DNA from: Stenogyne calaminthoides
Taxonomy: Eukaryota; Streptophyta; Magnoliopsida; Lamiales; Lamiaceae
Assembly: GCA_037126765.1 (NCBI GenBank)
Contig: JBBCBC010000001.1
Location: forward strand, 23,392,622-23,456,621
Length of the DNA stretch: 64,000 bases
Reading direction: 5' to 3'
The first letter of the stretch is position 1. Every line of letters starts with the position of its first letter. Below the pieces are notes generated by a model that was not told the origin of the DNA, searched no databases, and saw only the letters and a list, made by a program, of their open reading frames with translations. Shown here piece by piece: positions 1-11,165 of the stretch. Both the position numbers and the translations under genes were made by a program.

Positions 1-555
1 ATAGCCGGCGCCAAATTGTTATAGCTAGAATCGTCCGAACGTATGAACAATCACTCACAACGGAAAACAATAAACATAAACAAGAAAAAGAGATAGATTT
101 GGTGACCCGGTTCATCAAATCTGACTATGTCCGGGGGTAATACCAAGCCAGGGATTTCACTAATATATATCTGCCTACGTACTAAGTTTTTCTTTTTTCT
201 TCTAATACGCATTACAATGTGTATTTATAGACTGCGAAGTAGGTTAGCTTTCTTCATGGGTCGGGATCTTGGCCTTCTAGGGTTTCTTGCTCACTGGATA
301 ACAAACCCCTTCCTTTTTGGCGCCAAACTCGTCCATAGCTGGACTTTCCCTTGTTTTGCCCTGAATATCTGCCTCCATAAATATTACGCGATCTCATCCC
401 ATAATTCAACCCATTCTCTACGGGTTGGACTGGGGCGACAAGGCATGGATGGTCGTCCCCGAGGTGCTCGCTATAACTTGGTCGCCGACTCCGATGGTCG
501 CTCTGGAGTGATCGCCTCGTTAGGGTTGTTCGACAATTTGAGAGATTCATGGGGA
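1..555 (-). mobile_element. Tat-type Ty3/gypsy LTR fragment
   Basis: Seen: this stretch lines up, with gaps, with the LTR at 53205-53797. Shared landmarks occur in the same order: a cgggggtaataccaagcc-type block, a tctgccta block, an 'acaatgtgtatttatagac' block, and agggtttc followed by a 'ctgaatatctgcctcc' block. The reverse complement of the tatttata motif (near 220-230) would be the LTR TATA box, so the element is on the minus strand. The left end lies outside the window and the right end is lost where copia sequence begins (about 555-600). The longer reading frames here are inside LTR sequence and are not genes. It could be a solo LTR or the 3' LTR of an element lying to the left. Confidence 0.6.
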
Positions 556-611
556 TATGAGAATCTTCGAATTTGGTCCCCGGGGATAGTGAATCAAACC
601 CCTGGTCCTAC

Positions 612-1610
612 AAGGAGGCGGTCCAAGATAAGCATTCAGAATCCTGGTAAACTGCGATGGAAGCCGAGATGGGCTCAATGGATCATAATCAAGTGTGGGA
701 GCTAGTTTAACCACCCAATGGGGTAAAACCCATTGGATGCAAGTGGGTCTACAAGAGGAAAACAGGACCGGACGGGAAGGTGGAAACCTTTAAATCTAGG
801 CTTGTGGCAAAGGGATACACTCAGAAAGAGGGTATCGATTATGAAGAAACCTTTTCGCCTGTAGCCATGCTTAAGTCCATCCGTATTCTCTTGGCAATAG
901 CTACACATCTAGATTTTGAGATCTGGCAAATGGATGTCAAGACAGCTTTCCTTAACGGGAGTCTTGACGAGGAAATCTATATGCAACAGCCCGAAGGTTT
1001 CATTGAAAAAGACCAAGAACACCTTGTGTGCAAGCTGAGGAAGTCCATTTATGGACTGAAGCAAGCATCTCGTGCTTGGAACCAATATTTTGATCATGTA
1101 ATCAAGTCTTATGGGTTTGATCAAAATGATTTCGAGAGTTGTGTTTGTAGAAAGTGTGACAGAACTGCCTTGGTATTCCTAGTACTATACGTAGACGATA
1201 TTCTGCTCATCGAAAATGATGTAAAGGTTTTGTCAGACGTAAGGGTATGGCTGTCAAAACAGTTTGATATGAAGGACTTAGGGGAAGCCGGTCATATTCT
1301 TGGGATCAAGATCACTCGAGATCGAAAGAAAAGAATGATCAGCTTATCGCAAACTTCATACATAGATACCGTTTTTAAGCGTTTCAACATGCAAGATTTC
1401 AAGAAGAGTTTTGTACCTTTCAGGCACGGAATCCATCTATCGAAAGACATGTGCCCTAAGACACAAAGGGAGATAGATGACATGATTGGCATTCCTTATG
1501 CGTCGGCAGTAGGAAGTCTCATGTGTGCAATGTTGTGTGCGAGACCGGATATCTGCTACGCCATAGGCATGGTAGCAAGATATCAAAGTAATCCCGGAAA
1601 TCAACATTGA
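612..1610 (+). pseudogene. copia reverse transcriptase domain (pol remnant)
   Basis: RNA-directed DNA polymerase part of a copia polyprotein. Seen: conserved N-terminal blocks (AEMGSMDHNQVWEL, then GCKWVYKRK) in a frame with two stops before 780, then an open stretch 780-1610 of 276 residues. It contains AKGYTQKEGIDYEETFSPV, the DVKTAFLNG block with the first catalytic Asp, YGLKQASRAWN, and the active-site box LYVDDILLI. After GSLMCAMLCARPDI the frame ends at a stop at 1608-1610, where the intact family continues into RNase H. The active-site Asp residues are kept, but the upstream stops (TAA within tcctggtaaac and gtttaacc) and the lost 5' half make it non-functional. Relationship to the family A element at 43779-44820 is evident from block similarity. 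Confidence 0.9.
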
Positions 1611-2157
1611 ACTGTTGTTAAGAACATTTTGAAGTATCTGAAAAGAACTCGAGATAGAATGATGGTCTATCAGTCAGACAGTTTATTTTCAGTGGGATAC
1701 ACAGACTCAAATTTCTAATCAAACCTAGATTCCAGACTATCTGCCTCAGTTAGTGTGTTTTCATTTGGGAAGTGTAGTCATGAAATGGACGAGTGTGAAG
1801 CAAAAATGCATCATTGACTCAACCATGGAAGCCGGGTAAGTAGCTGCTTGTGAAGTAGTGAAGGAACCAGTTTGGCTCTAGATCTTCTTAGTGGACTTGG
1901 ATAGAGTTCCAAATTTGTCTAGCAATATGTGCTAGGGGCAGTTGCAAATTCAAAGGAACCAAGAGTCCACGAGTCAAACAAACACACTGAAGGAAAGAAA
2001 TCTTAGACGAGAAATCGTTAAGAGAGGAGATGTAGAGGTGGCTAAGATCGCATTGGAGGATAACCTAGTTAATCCTTTCACAAAGTGTTTGCCTCTGGAA
2101 ACATTCAAGAGACATGTGGGAGGAATGGTTGTCAAGTGCGTAGCCAATCTGCTTTGA
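1611..2157 (+). pseudogene. copia RNase H domain remnant
   Basis: Continuation of the pol gene into RNase H, in several frames with stops. Seen: KNILKYLKRTRD just after the break, then GYTDSNF (the family's D-S-D type block), a short EA-containing block, and an open tail 1942-2157 ending in VNPFTKCLPLETFKRHV, which matches the usual copia polyprotein end (…DPLTKpL…F..H…). RNase H would degrade the RNA strand during cDNA synthesis. Several frameshifts separate these blocks. The stop at 2155-2157 is followed by about 100 bp of 3' untranslated sequence and the polypurine tract. Confidence 0.8.
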
Positions 2158-2261
2158 GTATAAGTGGGAGAGATATTATAAGGTTCGTGTAGGTGGTATT
2201 AGATGTCACGTAGAACTACACGAGACGTGTTGTGGTATACTTAAAAGCAGACTTTGAGTAT

Positions 2262-2272
2262 AAGTGGGAGAT
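2262..2272 (+). other. polypurine tract of family D copia element
   Basis: The sequence aagtgggagat lies directly before the LTR start tgttggga. This is the usual plus-strand primer position and the usual copia sequence. The same aagtgggagat occurs before the 3' LTR of the family A element at 45387-45397. Confidence 0.8.
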
Positions 2273-4110
2273 TGTTGGGATTATACGTGAAAGTATGTTT
2301 TTACTTTGTATAACCTATGTATTAAACACTTATTTACTGAAATAAATTGTTTATCACTGTTGCTTTAAATATGATTGAATGTTATATATATTTATTGCAA
2401 ACCGTTCGTAGTACGTGTTACATTGTAGTTAACGTGGTGATACCAGATCACAGAAGATCACGTTAACAGTTCCTTGTAAACGAGTACGTGTTTCACAACT
2501 TAGATAGATCTGAACAATCTATTGGTAGAAGTTGATGTGTAAGGCTCAGATTGACTTGTCTTGACCAAGAGATTACACTAGTGCATTCGATGTGCTGAAG
2601 CGGACCTACAGAGAGGATAAATTCATTCGCACTAACTTAAGGGATGAAGAGTTAGACCTCAGTGGTTGTTGATTTCTTAATCTCTGTCACTTAATAAGGA
2701 TTGTGTGTGATTAGTAGTTATTGCTTTGACTTATAAATAGGAAGAGAATCATTGCGACTTCGATACCCTATTTTTTTGGGTAATAATATTAATTGCACGA
2801 CAGTTGCTAAATTAATACAGAGAATCGTGTGCTTGGAATGTCTTGCTTGATTGGTCCCCTTGGTGGGCCCGGAACCTTTATCATACCAAATCTTGCAAGT
2901 GGAATTAATTTTCCGGTATGGATAATAAAGTTAGGTTGTCCTTACTCCAAGGATAAAGATATTAATTAATATAAAGTTTTTTCAGTGGCTTAATTAATTA
3001 ATGGACTAAATAATCTTAAACACGGAAAATAATAACCGGGAGTCATATTACCGTAATATGGGTTAAGATTGGATAGTGCAATATTAATTATATAGTGGTA
3101 TTAATTAATATTAATGGACTGAATTATATTGTGGCTCAATATTGGAATTCAAAAGCTCATTGGAAGGTCCATCTTAATTCTCCTAAAGGTCCCTCAAGTA
3201 GCCCAAATAATAGTCCAATAAATAAATGGTGCTTAAAATAAAATAAATTATTGTTGCATTATTTTTCCTTATTTTTTTCGAAAATTTTGAGGAAAAAGAG
3301 GGAGAAGAATTTTCTTGAAAAGATTTTATGGAAATGAGATAAGTATTCTTGGAATACAAAATTATCCCATAAATTCAAGAAATCTCCCACTTGGTTTCCT
3401 TAATGATGTTTTTCGAAAATTATAGAGTAATAATAGGAAGAAAGATTTTCTTGGAAAGATTTTATAAGATATGTATTCTTGGAATACAAGAATATCTCAT
3501 AAGTTCAAGAAAGATCCAATCTTGAGGATCTCCTATTATTTTCGAAAATTTGGCTAAATAAGGGTGTGAGATTTTTGTGGAAAAATACACATGGAAAGAA
3601 GAATATATGAGATATATTCAAGATTTCTTGGAGATCAATAAAAGATCTTTCCTAACCCTATTTTGAGACCAAAATTTCGTTCCCCCCTCTATATATAAAT
3701 AAGGGGATGAATTTTTTCATCCCCTACAGTTCCATGCGTTGGAAATATTAGAAATCCACAAAGGTGGTGCAACAATATTTTTATTTTCCTTTGTTTTATA
3801 AATCGTTCATCGGAGAACCTTCCACCGGGGTTATTGGACGAGGACTTGGGAATACTTGAGAAGGACTTTTGGTGGGTATCCAGATACTTGATCCTGTCTG
3901 TCTCAGATCGTCTCTCCAACGGATACGTTTACGTAAACTCCTAGAAATTCCGCATGCTAGGATCTTTTACGTGAAATATTATTTGCATGTTGTTGTTGGA
4001 TTGATTATTATTTGAATTCACTTAGGTAAATTCATGCTAGTAATAATTGTTAATTTAAATTTGTGTTTATGAGGTCATCCCGATAGATCATGGCATATGT
4101 TATCCCAACA
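2273..4110 (+). repeat. 3' LTR of family D copia element
   Basis: An 1838-bp LTR with TG…CA ends (tgttggga … tcccaaca). It aligns along its full length with the solo LTR at 30593-32430. A probable TATA box (ctatatataaataagg) lies near 3690-3706, shortly before a 'ggtggtgcaac' block found in both copies. The region between about 2300 and 4100 has no coding features beyond short chance frames. Confidence 0.9.
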
Positions 4111-5062
4111 ATAATTGGGTGGGGGAATCGAGTCTTAAATCTTCGTTTCAATGTCTTTGCAAAATTGATATTGAGTCAAAGTGTGTCATTTCCGATAGAG
4201 TCAAATGGGAGGGGGAAAGTTTGTGTGTGTTCTTGGATGTGGAGGAGATCTTTGTTTGATTGGGAAAAAGAACTCTTATCCGAATTAACTCTTCTTATTC
4301 TCAAGTACATAAGACCTTCTGAGGAGAATGATCTTTGGCATTGGAACCAGCAGCGGATGGAAAGTATTCAGTGAACTCAGCATTCAAAATCATTGACTGA
4401 ACACAAGCGACGACTGTTTCTGGAAGCAATGGACTCAAGTGTGTTTGGAATAAGAATGTGCCGCTCAAGGTAACCTCTTTCGTGTGACGATTGCTGCAAG
4501 ATAGATTCCTTACGATTATCAATCTTTGGAGGAGAAATGCGTACAATCCTAATTTTTCTACGAAGTGCGTGTTATGTTTGAAGAATAATGAAAGCTCAGA
4601 ACACCGTTTCTTCTTATGTAAATTTGCAGCAATAGTTTGGAAAGAGTTGTACAACTGGTTCGGATGTAGCACAACAGCAGCAGGTACGATGTTAAAACCA
4701 AGAAAGAGTTCTGAGATATGGACACTAATGTGGCATTGCACAATTTGGAATATTTGGATTTCTAAAAACTCAATCATATTCAAAGGGATTAAATCTACAT
4801 CTCAAGAAGCAGGTACTAGAATCTGTATCTGAAATGGTTGAAAGTGAGAAATTGTATCATGCCTTGGTGTACATATAGCGAGTGGTGGAGAGAACCGAAT
4901 TTATGTATAATTTGGAATCGGAAAAACAAGTAGGAGGCTAGAGTGATGTGTGGGAGCTGTGTAGGATGTTATGTATCTGTTTTTCGGATCATCTTAAGAT
5001 TACTTTTTGTACTTTCTAAGATTGGCTTTGTAATTTTACTTTTTTCTAAAAAAGAAAAAAAA
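4111..5062 (+). pseudogene. LINE (L1-type) ORF2 3' end and tail
   Basis: Seen: in shifting frames, an L1-type reverse transcriptase tail. A W…W.R.LFDWEKELL-like block comes first, then DGKYSVNSAF, then a zinc-binding RVT domain, WKNVPLKVTSF…NLWRR with C-V-L-C (4566-4580) and EHRFFLCKFA followed by VWKELYNWFG. The zf-RVT C-X2-C…H-X4-C pattern is kept. Coding decay ends near 4830. A 3' UTR-like stretch runs to an A-rich end at about 5048-5062, consistent with a LINE poly(A). The 5' part is absent, as is usual for 5'-truncated LINEs; the family D copia LTR ends directly at its left edge. Confidence 0.75.
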
Positions 5063-5167
5063 TGTCCTTGAATCCAAACACAACATAACTCATTTAAAAA
5101 ATAGTTTAAACTACCGAGTCTACGGACTCTACAAAAGATGCTAAAAATTAGTTTAAAATTAGACAAA

Positions 5168-5426
5168 TGTTGAAGGAAAAACACATTATGTGGCTTCATC
5201 AAATGTAATCGATTGTGAGATAAATTAGGGCCTTCATCAAGTGTAATAAATAGAGGAATAAATTAGGCATTTATTATATTTATTGTACACCCTCTACATA
5301 AAGGAACTCTTGTATAGAATAATATGTGAATGATATAGTGAAATCTCCTGACTTGGTACGCCCTCAGACGTAGTCGTTCTCGACGAACTGGGTCAACAAA
5401 CAATCTGTCTCTATAATCCTACAACA
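5168..5426 (+). repeat. 5' LTR of small copia element
   Basis: 259 bp, TG…CA. A TATA-like box (ctctacataaagg) near 5291-5303 matches ctctatataaagg in the 3' LTR. The next bases, cgttatcagcacga (5427-5440), sit where the primer-binding site should be and have the 'atcag' core of an initiator-Met primer site, though the match is not the usual tggtatcagagc. Confidence 0.93.
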
Positions 5427-6600
5427 CGTTATCAGCACGAATTGCTCCACCCAATTAGGTTTCAAATTTCGCAGCCTCACTTATGAATTTTTTCACCAAA
5501 ATCTCCATTTACATATTACTGTATCTTCAATTGCCAAACAACCGATTCACGGAATCGAGGTGAAATATATAATTTGATTACCTACGATGAAGAGCAATCT
5601 TAAAGGTCGACGTGATTTAAGTTATTAAACTAAAATCCCTGATTATGTGTGATAATTATATTCATAAATCTATTACATAGTTCACGACAAATTATTGACA
5701 TTCTTGTTTGTAATTTGAATCCCTAAATTAAGCTTATTTAGAACCCATTAATTTGAGCACAGTAAGGACTTGTGGGTGTAATTAATTCCCGAAAAAGAAT
5801 GTGGGCTAATTGCATGCTCATATATTCAGTTATGTTATATATATACTCTGTAGTTTGTATGTATAACAATATATGTGATGATTTTGTAGTTTATATCATT
5901 TTTTTGCGATGGGTAATTTTATTAATATAATTCACTTTTATGAGACGTGATTTAATTAATAACAATATCATGAATCGGTTCAATTTCTTGAATTGCCATA
6001 ATATGTCCTTATATTTGTTCGATATATTTTACATCAATTGTCGTCATTGACATAACATATGCATTGTGCTTTTGGCTAACACATTTCTTTGTTGAGTTTT
6101 CTCTTTTGGACTCGACATTGGTTATTGCATATGTTTAGTTGCTGGAGACATGCTTAAAACCGATGAAATTATCCCCATCTACGAGAGATGAAACAGATAG
6201 TTCGTCTCCCCAATTTCTTGGAGCTTGAGCTCGACGCGAGCCAAGTCTATCATAAGACGATATTGGAATCCTTACCGTAGGGTTCCGCTCTGGTAAAAAA
6301 AAACTTAATATCTTTTACATTTCAACAATTAGAACTACTTGCCGCAATATAGGCTTGAGAATTATTTGCTGTAGAAATTAAGATTTATGTGAAAATCCTT
6401 GTTTGCCCTGTTATTACTTATGCTACAGATTCAAAATAAAATATTTCATTCTCACAAAAAATACAAGATGATATTTGTGGAACAATCCATCCATAATGCG
6501 GACCATTCAAGTATTTTATGGTTCTGGTTGATTCTTCGACATATGGTCACATGTCGTTCTACTATCCACAATTAATTATGCATTGCAAACTCTTAGCACA
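5427..6600 (+). other. leader and decayed gag region of small copia element
   Basis: About 1.2 kb of AT-rich sequence between the 5' LTR and the first recognisable pol block. By position it should hold the 5' leader, gag and protease, but I cannot recognise protein blocks in it and no long open frame remains. Microsatellite-like at-rich runs are present. Confidence 0.5.
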
Positions 6601-9100
6601 TATTATATGTTTAAGGGCTCACCACCCTTATCATCATCAAAAGCATTTGATGATTATTGCATATCTATTGGGATCAATGTGAAGCATCCTGCACCCCTTG
6701 TGCTACACAAATTGTCTCACAGAGGCCACCATCAAAAGAAAATAAATGGTGGCTAGGGCACTATTTATGTGCATCAACATGCCTACCTCTGCATGGGGTT
6801 ATGCAATATTGCATGCAACTTTACATATTCATTTCAAACCCACTATTGACCAATCATTGTGCGTACCAGTTGGTAACTGGATATAAGCCTGATATTTCAC
6901 ATTTACACATATTTGATTGTGCAATATACGTGCCTATTGCGCCCCCACAACGTACTAAGATGGGTTCTCAGAGACGATTAAGTATATATGTTGGATATGA
7001 ATCCCCAACAATTATCTGTTATTCATAACTCTTGACAGACGACCTAATTATCGCTAAATTTGCGGATTGTCACTTTAATGAGACAGTCTTCCCGTCGTTA
7101 GGGGGAGATAAGAAAAAGAATTTTCTAAGGGAACGACTGGAAGTATCGTGGTCTATCCCCACTATGTCTCATATATCCCCAAACTTCACAACGTGAAAGT
7201 GAAGTACAATTAATAATTGATATTCAGAACGTAGCAGATCCGATGTCTGGTACGTTTACTTATACTGCTATAGTGAGGTTAGAAGTCCCCAATAATGGGC
7301 ACAATGCCGTAGAAAAGGTGTTGCAACCACACTTGGTGGAAGTGTGGTTGAGGCTGTGGCTCTCAAAAGTAAATGGAGGAAGCCACTTGGTTCGATTGAC
7401 ACCATCCAAAAGAAGAAAATGGAGGTGGCACAATTCAATTTATTGATCATCAATGTCGAGAATACATCTCGTGAGATTATCTCTGATTATAATTATGTCC
7501 ATGAATCATTACTGGAGGACGCTCCTAAGTTTTATATGATTCCATAGATTAAGAAATCTCAATATATTAGAGTGCATATGAGTCGATGGATAGACATTGC
7601 ACACAGATTGATGATGTATTTGATTATACTGTTGCTCAAGGAATTATAGGGCACGATAATATCGAACCACGCTTAATCGTATAATAACAACAAAGAGCAT
7701 ATTGGCCTAAACTGAAATAAACAATCCAGGAAGAACTTAATTATATAACAAAGACACAAGTATTTGGTCTGGTAGTGCTAGCTTGACCAAGTGTAAAGCC
7801 TGTAGGACATAAACGAGTCTTTGTCAGCAAGCGTAATGAGAAATATAAAGTCATGATATATTTCTCACTACGCCCTGGGTTGACATAATTATTATTATAA
7901 CGTTTCGCTACTTAGTTAGCCTAATAGTTTCCAAAGAACTGGAAATGCAGCAAATGAAAGTGATTACTGCATATCTTTATGGGGATCTTAATGTAGAGAT
8001 ATATATGGAAGTACTTGATGGTCTTTCCATTACCCAAGTCAAGTGACTATAAACCACGGAGTGTGTTTGTAATAAACTTGAAATACTCACTTTAAATTGA
8101 AATAATCTGGATGTATGTGGTATACCTGCTTAAATGACTACTTGATTGAGAAATATTATAGAATGACGAAAAGTGCCCCTGCGTTTTATAAAGAAACAAG
8201 TTTCGGATTTACAGTTTATGTTGATGGATGACCATACTGGGTACTGTTAATGAAATAAGAGACACCACGAGAAATATGCACTCTTAACGAAATAAGAGAA
8301 CCATGAGCTATTTGCAATCCGAAATTGAGATAAAGAATCTTGGGAAAACTCAGTTTCTCTAGGCGTTGTACTAGAAAATTGAGCCTGTGGAATACTTATC
8401 CACCAATCTGCATATGTCCATAATATGTTCAGGCGACTTAACATGGACAAGATGCATATGGTTAGCACTCTCATGATCGATCGAAGTATGGATTTAAAGA
8501 AAGATCCATTTCGTCTAAAGAAAGATGACGAAGAGCGATTGGGATCTAAAATTCCTTATATAAGTTCAGTATGCGTATTATTGTACTTAGCTCAATGCAC
8601 TCGATTAATTATTACTTTCTCAATGAACTTATTAGCTAGATTTAATTCAGGACCAAACGCAGTATCATCGGGATGGTGTCATGGATACGCTCTGATACCT
8701 AAAAAAGGAACCTTTGAATGGGTTTGTTGTGATCCTAAAGAAATCTTGAAAGTGACAACAAATGAAATTATAACCCTTAAGGAACTGTTAAGCTACCCCC
8801 TACACCTATATACTAAATAATGTATTAATTGATTTTGTTTATGTTTGTTATCTTTCTAATCCACATAAAGGTCATTCCCAAAATGGTATACGTATTTACC
8901 ATGAAAAAAAAAAGGTTTTACTCAAGTACAAGTAACTCAAGTAAACTCTAAAGAAATTGTGTTTGATTTGTTTACTTAATTATTGCCAAGAACAATTCAT
9001 GAGAAATATGTCACAAGAATTAAAATTTGTAGCTCGCATGATAAATGTACGTATCAAGTAAGAGGTGTAGACTTCAGGGGGAGTCTCGACATAGGTGTAT
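6601..9100 (+). pseudogene. decayed copia pol (integrase to RNase H)
   Basis: Remnant of integrase, reverse transcriptase and RNase H in many frames. Seen: 6657-7028 covers the end of the integrase region. This frame includes HLHIFDCAIYVPI (the usual LR.FGC.VYVPI block), then RLSIYVGYESPTIICY, then in another frame ADCHFNETVFPSLGG, a typical copia block after integrase. From 7740 to 8040 there are scattered RT pieces. Around 8425-8820 comes the end of RT and the RNase H lead-in (LYLAQCTRLIITFSMNLLARF, matching the L..A..TRPDI.FAVNLLARFS block). I find no YVDD box, so the catalytic centre is gone or too mutated to see. No product is expected. Confidence 0.75.
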
Positions 9101-9221
9101 TGTAACTCTTTTCTTTTTTACCAAGATCTATTCCCCCACTTAGCTTTTGTTATTTGACAAGGGTTTTTAAGTAGAAAATATTTATGCACCTATCACCCTT
9201 TTGATTTGGCACAAGGGGGAG

Positions 9222-9480
9222 TGTTGAAGGAAAAACACATTATGTGTCTTCATCAAATGTAACCGATTGAGAGATAAATTAGGGTCTTCATCAAGTGTAA
9301 TAAATGGAGGAATAAATTAGGCATTTATTATATTTATTGTACACCCTCTATATAAAGGGACTCTTGTATAGAATAATGTGTGAATGATATAGTGAAATCT
9401 CCTGGCTTGGTACGCCCTCAAACGTAGTCGTTCTCGACGAACTGGGTCAACAAACAATTTGTCTCTATAATCCTACAACA
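9222..9480 (+). repeat. 3' LTR of small copia element
   Basis: 259 bp, the partner of 5168-5426, with a good TATA box (ctatataaaggg near 9349). The polypurine tract acaagggggag touches its left end, and the acaaa duplication follows at 9481-9485. Confidence 0.95.
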
Positions 9481-9534
9481 ACAAATAAATATAAAAAAAC
9501 TTATAGTTACCTTAAAATATAGTTGAGCACAGGT

Positions 9535-9848
9535 TATCTAGGAACTATATACAAAATAATTAATTCTTCACCTCTTTACAAGTTTGGACTTTTAGATGAG
9601 ATTAAATTTTTTCATGGTATCAGAGTCTCCAGACTCATGCCCTCGTCCTAGATTCAAACCCACCTGACAGCAAAAACTCTACACATATTAAATTATACAC
9701 TTGTTGGGCTTCCTCTCAATAATGGAGTTGACAACCTAGAGGACAATCCAGCCAACAAGTGAGGAAGAGTATTAGAAAACTATATACAAAAGAATTAATT
9801 CTTCACCTCTCTACAAGTTCGGACTTTTAGATGAGACGGGATTCTTCA
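9535..9848 (+). mobile_element. TRIM (terminal-repeat retrotransposon in miniature)
   Basis: Seen: two direct repeats of about 80 bp, 9535-9614 and 9770-9848, sharing blocks such as ttaattcttcacctct and ggacttttagatgaga. Directly after the left repeat is tggtatcagagtc (9615-9627), a classic primer-binding site for initiator tRNA-Met. Directly before the right repeat is a purine run gtgaggaagag (9759-9769). The internal part is only 155 bp and codes for nothing. Total length is 314 bp. This order (LTR, PBS, tiny interior, PPT, LTR) defines a TRIM. The first base of the usual TG start is degraded (tat for tgt). I could not find a clean target duplication. It must have been mobilised by an LTR element elsewhere. 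Confidence 0.8.
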
Positions 9849-9857
9849 CACTGAAGC

Positions 9858-10058
9858 ATGAAAGAAGATTCTGCAATCCTGTTTCTAAAAAGCTCTGTTC
9901 TACCATTAAATGTCAAAAAAAAATTGTCCAAAAAAATTGAAATGGATTATGATCAAGTTGGTTCAGCTCTACAAATGCAACGCGATCTGGTATATATAAA
10001 GTATAAATTTGCATTTCATACTTTCTTTTGTTTAATGCATTGTCTATGTAAATTGTAA
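9858..10058 (+). CDS. short unrecognised frame, possible exon relic
   Basis: A frame of up to 66 residues whose first 45 or so are polar and helical (KKKLSKKIEMDYDQVGSAL, then QMQRDL). The composition changes abruptly at CTG|gtatatataaag, which could be a splice donor (gtatat) near 9989, after which the frame is AT-rich and hydrophobic. I do not recognise the family. It could be the first exon of a degraded host gene or chance. No matching downstream exon was identified. Confidence 0.15.
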   Translation: MKEDSAILFLKSSVLPLNVKKKLSKKIEMDYDQVGSALQMQRDLVYIKYKFAFHTFFCLMHCLCKL

Positions 10059-10455
10059 TAAGAATAGTAGAATATATAGATACATATATTCTTTGAGTTA
10101 GATTTTCAATGGTGAGACATTTTTTGATATACATACTACGGTAGACGAATGATACTTAATTAGTATAATGTATAATTAATCTTATGCGTTGTTCATCTAC
10201 AATCGTGAATTTGTAACAACTATTGGATTTAAAAGCCAACATTCTTCACTGCAACATACGGCTCAACTATTTAAAATATGAAATGATCATATTTCCTAAT
10301 CTTTATCAATTGGTTTTATTTGCTATTGTAAATCGTTGGTGGAACAATTAGTTAGTCAGAATGTTAGAGAACAAAAGAACAACGTCGACGGATTTACGCT
10401 GTGGATGTCGTTCGTAGAAGAACATAACTTATTAAAATCAAATTGAGAAAAGTGG

Positions 10456-10701
10456 ATGAAAAAAACTACAAATTCGTGCTCTATTATTACAGCAATAATA
10501 TTTGCAGTTTTCGATGTTATATCTTTCTTCGCATTAATAACCTCTTTTGTTGATGTTAGATTACGAACTTCAACAGAGAGTTATAGATGTGAAGAAAGAT
10601 ATAATACCGAAGACTGCAAATATTATTTCCAGGCTATCATTGCTGCAACAATAAAATACGAGATTGCATGCAGTTTATTTCATCTACTAATTTTCAACTG
10701 A
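10456..10701 (+). CDS. small hydrophobic unrecognised frame
   Basis: A frame of 81 residues, ATG to TGA. Two hydrophobic stretches (about residues 9-30 and 55-80) flank a polar loop with three Cys. It superficially resembles a two-helix piece of a small plant membrane protein, but I cannot name a family. There is no visible promoter or second exon. Chance occurrence in AT-rich DNA is a real alternative. Confidence 0.15.
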   Translation: MKKTTNSCSIITAIIFAVFDVISFFALITSFVDVRLRTSTESYRCEERYNTEDCKYYFQAIIAATIKYEIACSLFHLLIFN

Positions 10702-11165
10702 TTTTAATTCCTTATGTTTCTCTACGAAAGTAAAGCCAATTGATAATATTTAAAGAATATATATGATCATATTTTGGTAGTTGGATTTGAACCATATAAT
10801 GTTGGTAAGAATATTTGATTAAAATATAATAGATATTATAAATATTCACAATTGTAGAGAACCACGTATAAGATTAATTACAGTAAGTGTCATCTGTCTA
10901 CGGTTCCCCTAATTAAGTAGTTGGAGGCGTCTTCTTTGAGCTCAAAAACTGAATTTTACCTTTGAGTGAATCCTATCTAGACTCTACCGAAATTGCAAAG
11001 AAAATATCACACCATTAATTATTAACCGGAAATCTAATCAAGAATATTAATGTATCCATATATTTTCTTTTTCTTAACACATACACAAAATTGTTAATTG
11101 ATGTTGAAATCTTTGTAAATGCGACTGATGTTTAATGTATGATTTGGGTTTTATGGTGTCATATA

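Larger units (their letters stand above)
590..4110 (+). mobile_element. 5'-truncated Ty1/copia element, family D
   Basis: Seen: a copia reverse transcriptase begins near 605, runs into a decayed RNase H, then a polypurine tract at 2262-2272 and a complete LTR that starts tgttggga and ends tcccaaca (2273-4110). The 5' LTR, gag, protease and integrase are missing; upstream DNA is gypsy LTR. A solo LTR of the same family and exactly the same length (1838 bp) lies at 30593-32430. A TSD cannot be tested because the 5' end is gone. The 3' flank is a LINE, so this copy probably inserted into or beside that LINE. Confidence 0.85.
5168..9480 (+). mobile_element. complete but decayed small copia element
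   Basis: Seen: two 259-bp LTRs (5168-5426 and 9222-9480), both tgttgaagg … cctacaaca, and a perfect 5-bp target duplication acaaa at 5163-5167 and 9481-9485. A primer-site candidate follows the 5' LTR and a polypurine tract precedes the 3' LTR (9211-9221, acaagggggag). I count 11 differences between the LTRs (about 96% identity), so the insertion is old. Total length is 4313 bp, in the normal range for short copia elements. The coding part is full of stops and frameshifts. Confidence 0.95.
9849..11165. other. AT-rich spacer with two short unplaced reading frames
   Basis: No transposon terminus or known protein domain is recognisable in this 1.3 kb. Two short frames (9858-10058 and 10456-10701) are listed separately. 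It lies downstream of the 3' end of the kinase relic at 11354-11678 and may be ordinary host intergenic DNA. Confidence 0.4.

Noticed and set aside
127..705. 192-residue plus-strand frame at the left edge
   Set aside because: It crosses from gypsy LTR sequence into the copia RT region in the wrong frame. It has no domain and is an accident of the junction.
612..2157. Endogenous pararetrovirus reverse transcriptase
   Set aside because: Domain order, the YVDD context, LTRs, PBS and PPT are those of copia retrotransposons. No movement-protein or coat-protein blocks were seen anywhere in the window.
4301..4783. 160-residue minus-strand frame
   Set aside because: Antisense shadow of the LINE zinc-binding RT domain, which is clear on the plus strand.
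9615..9627. Possible tRNA or promoter element at tggtatcagag sequences
   Set aside because: These are primer-binding sites complementary to the initiator tRNA 3' end, next to LTR ends. No cloverleaf is present here or at 39335 or 29250.
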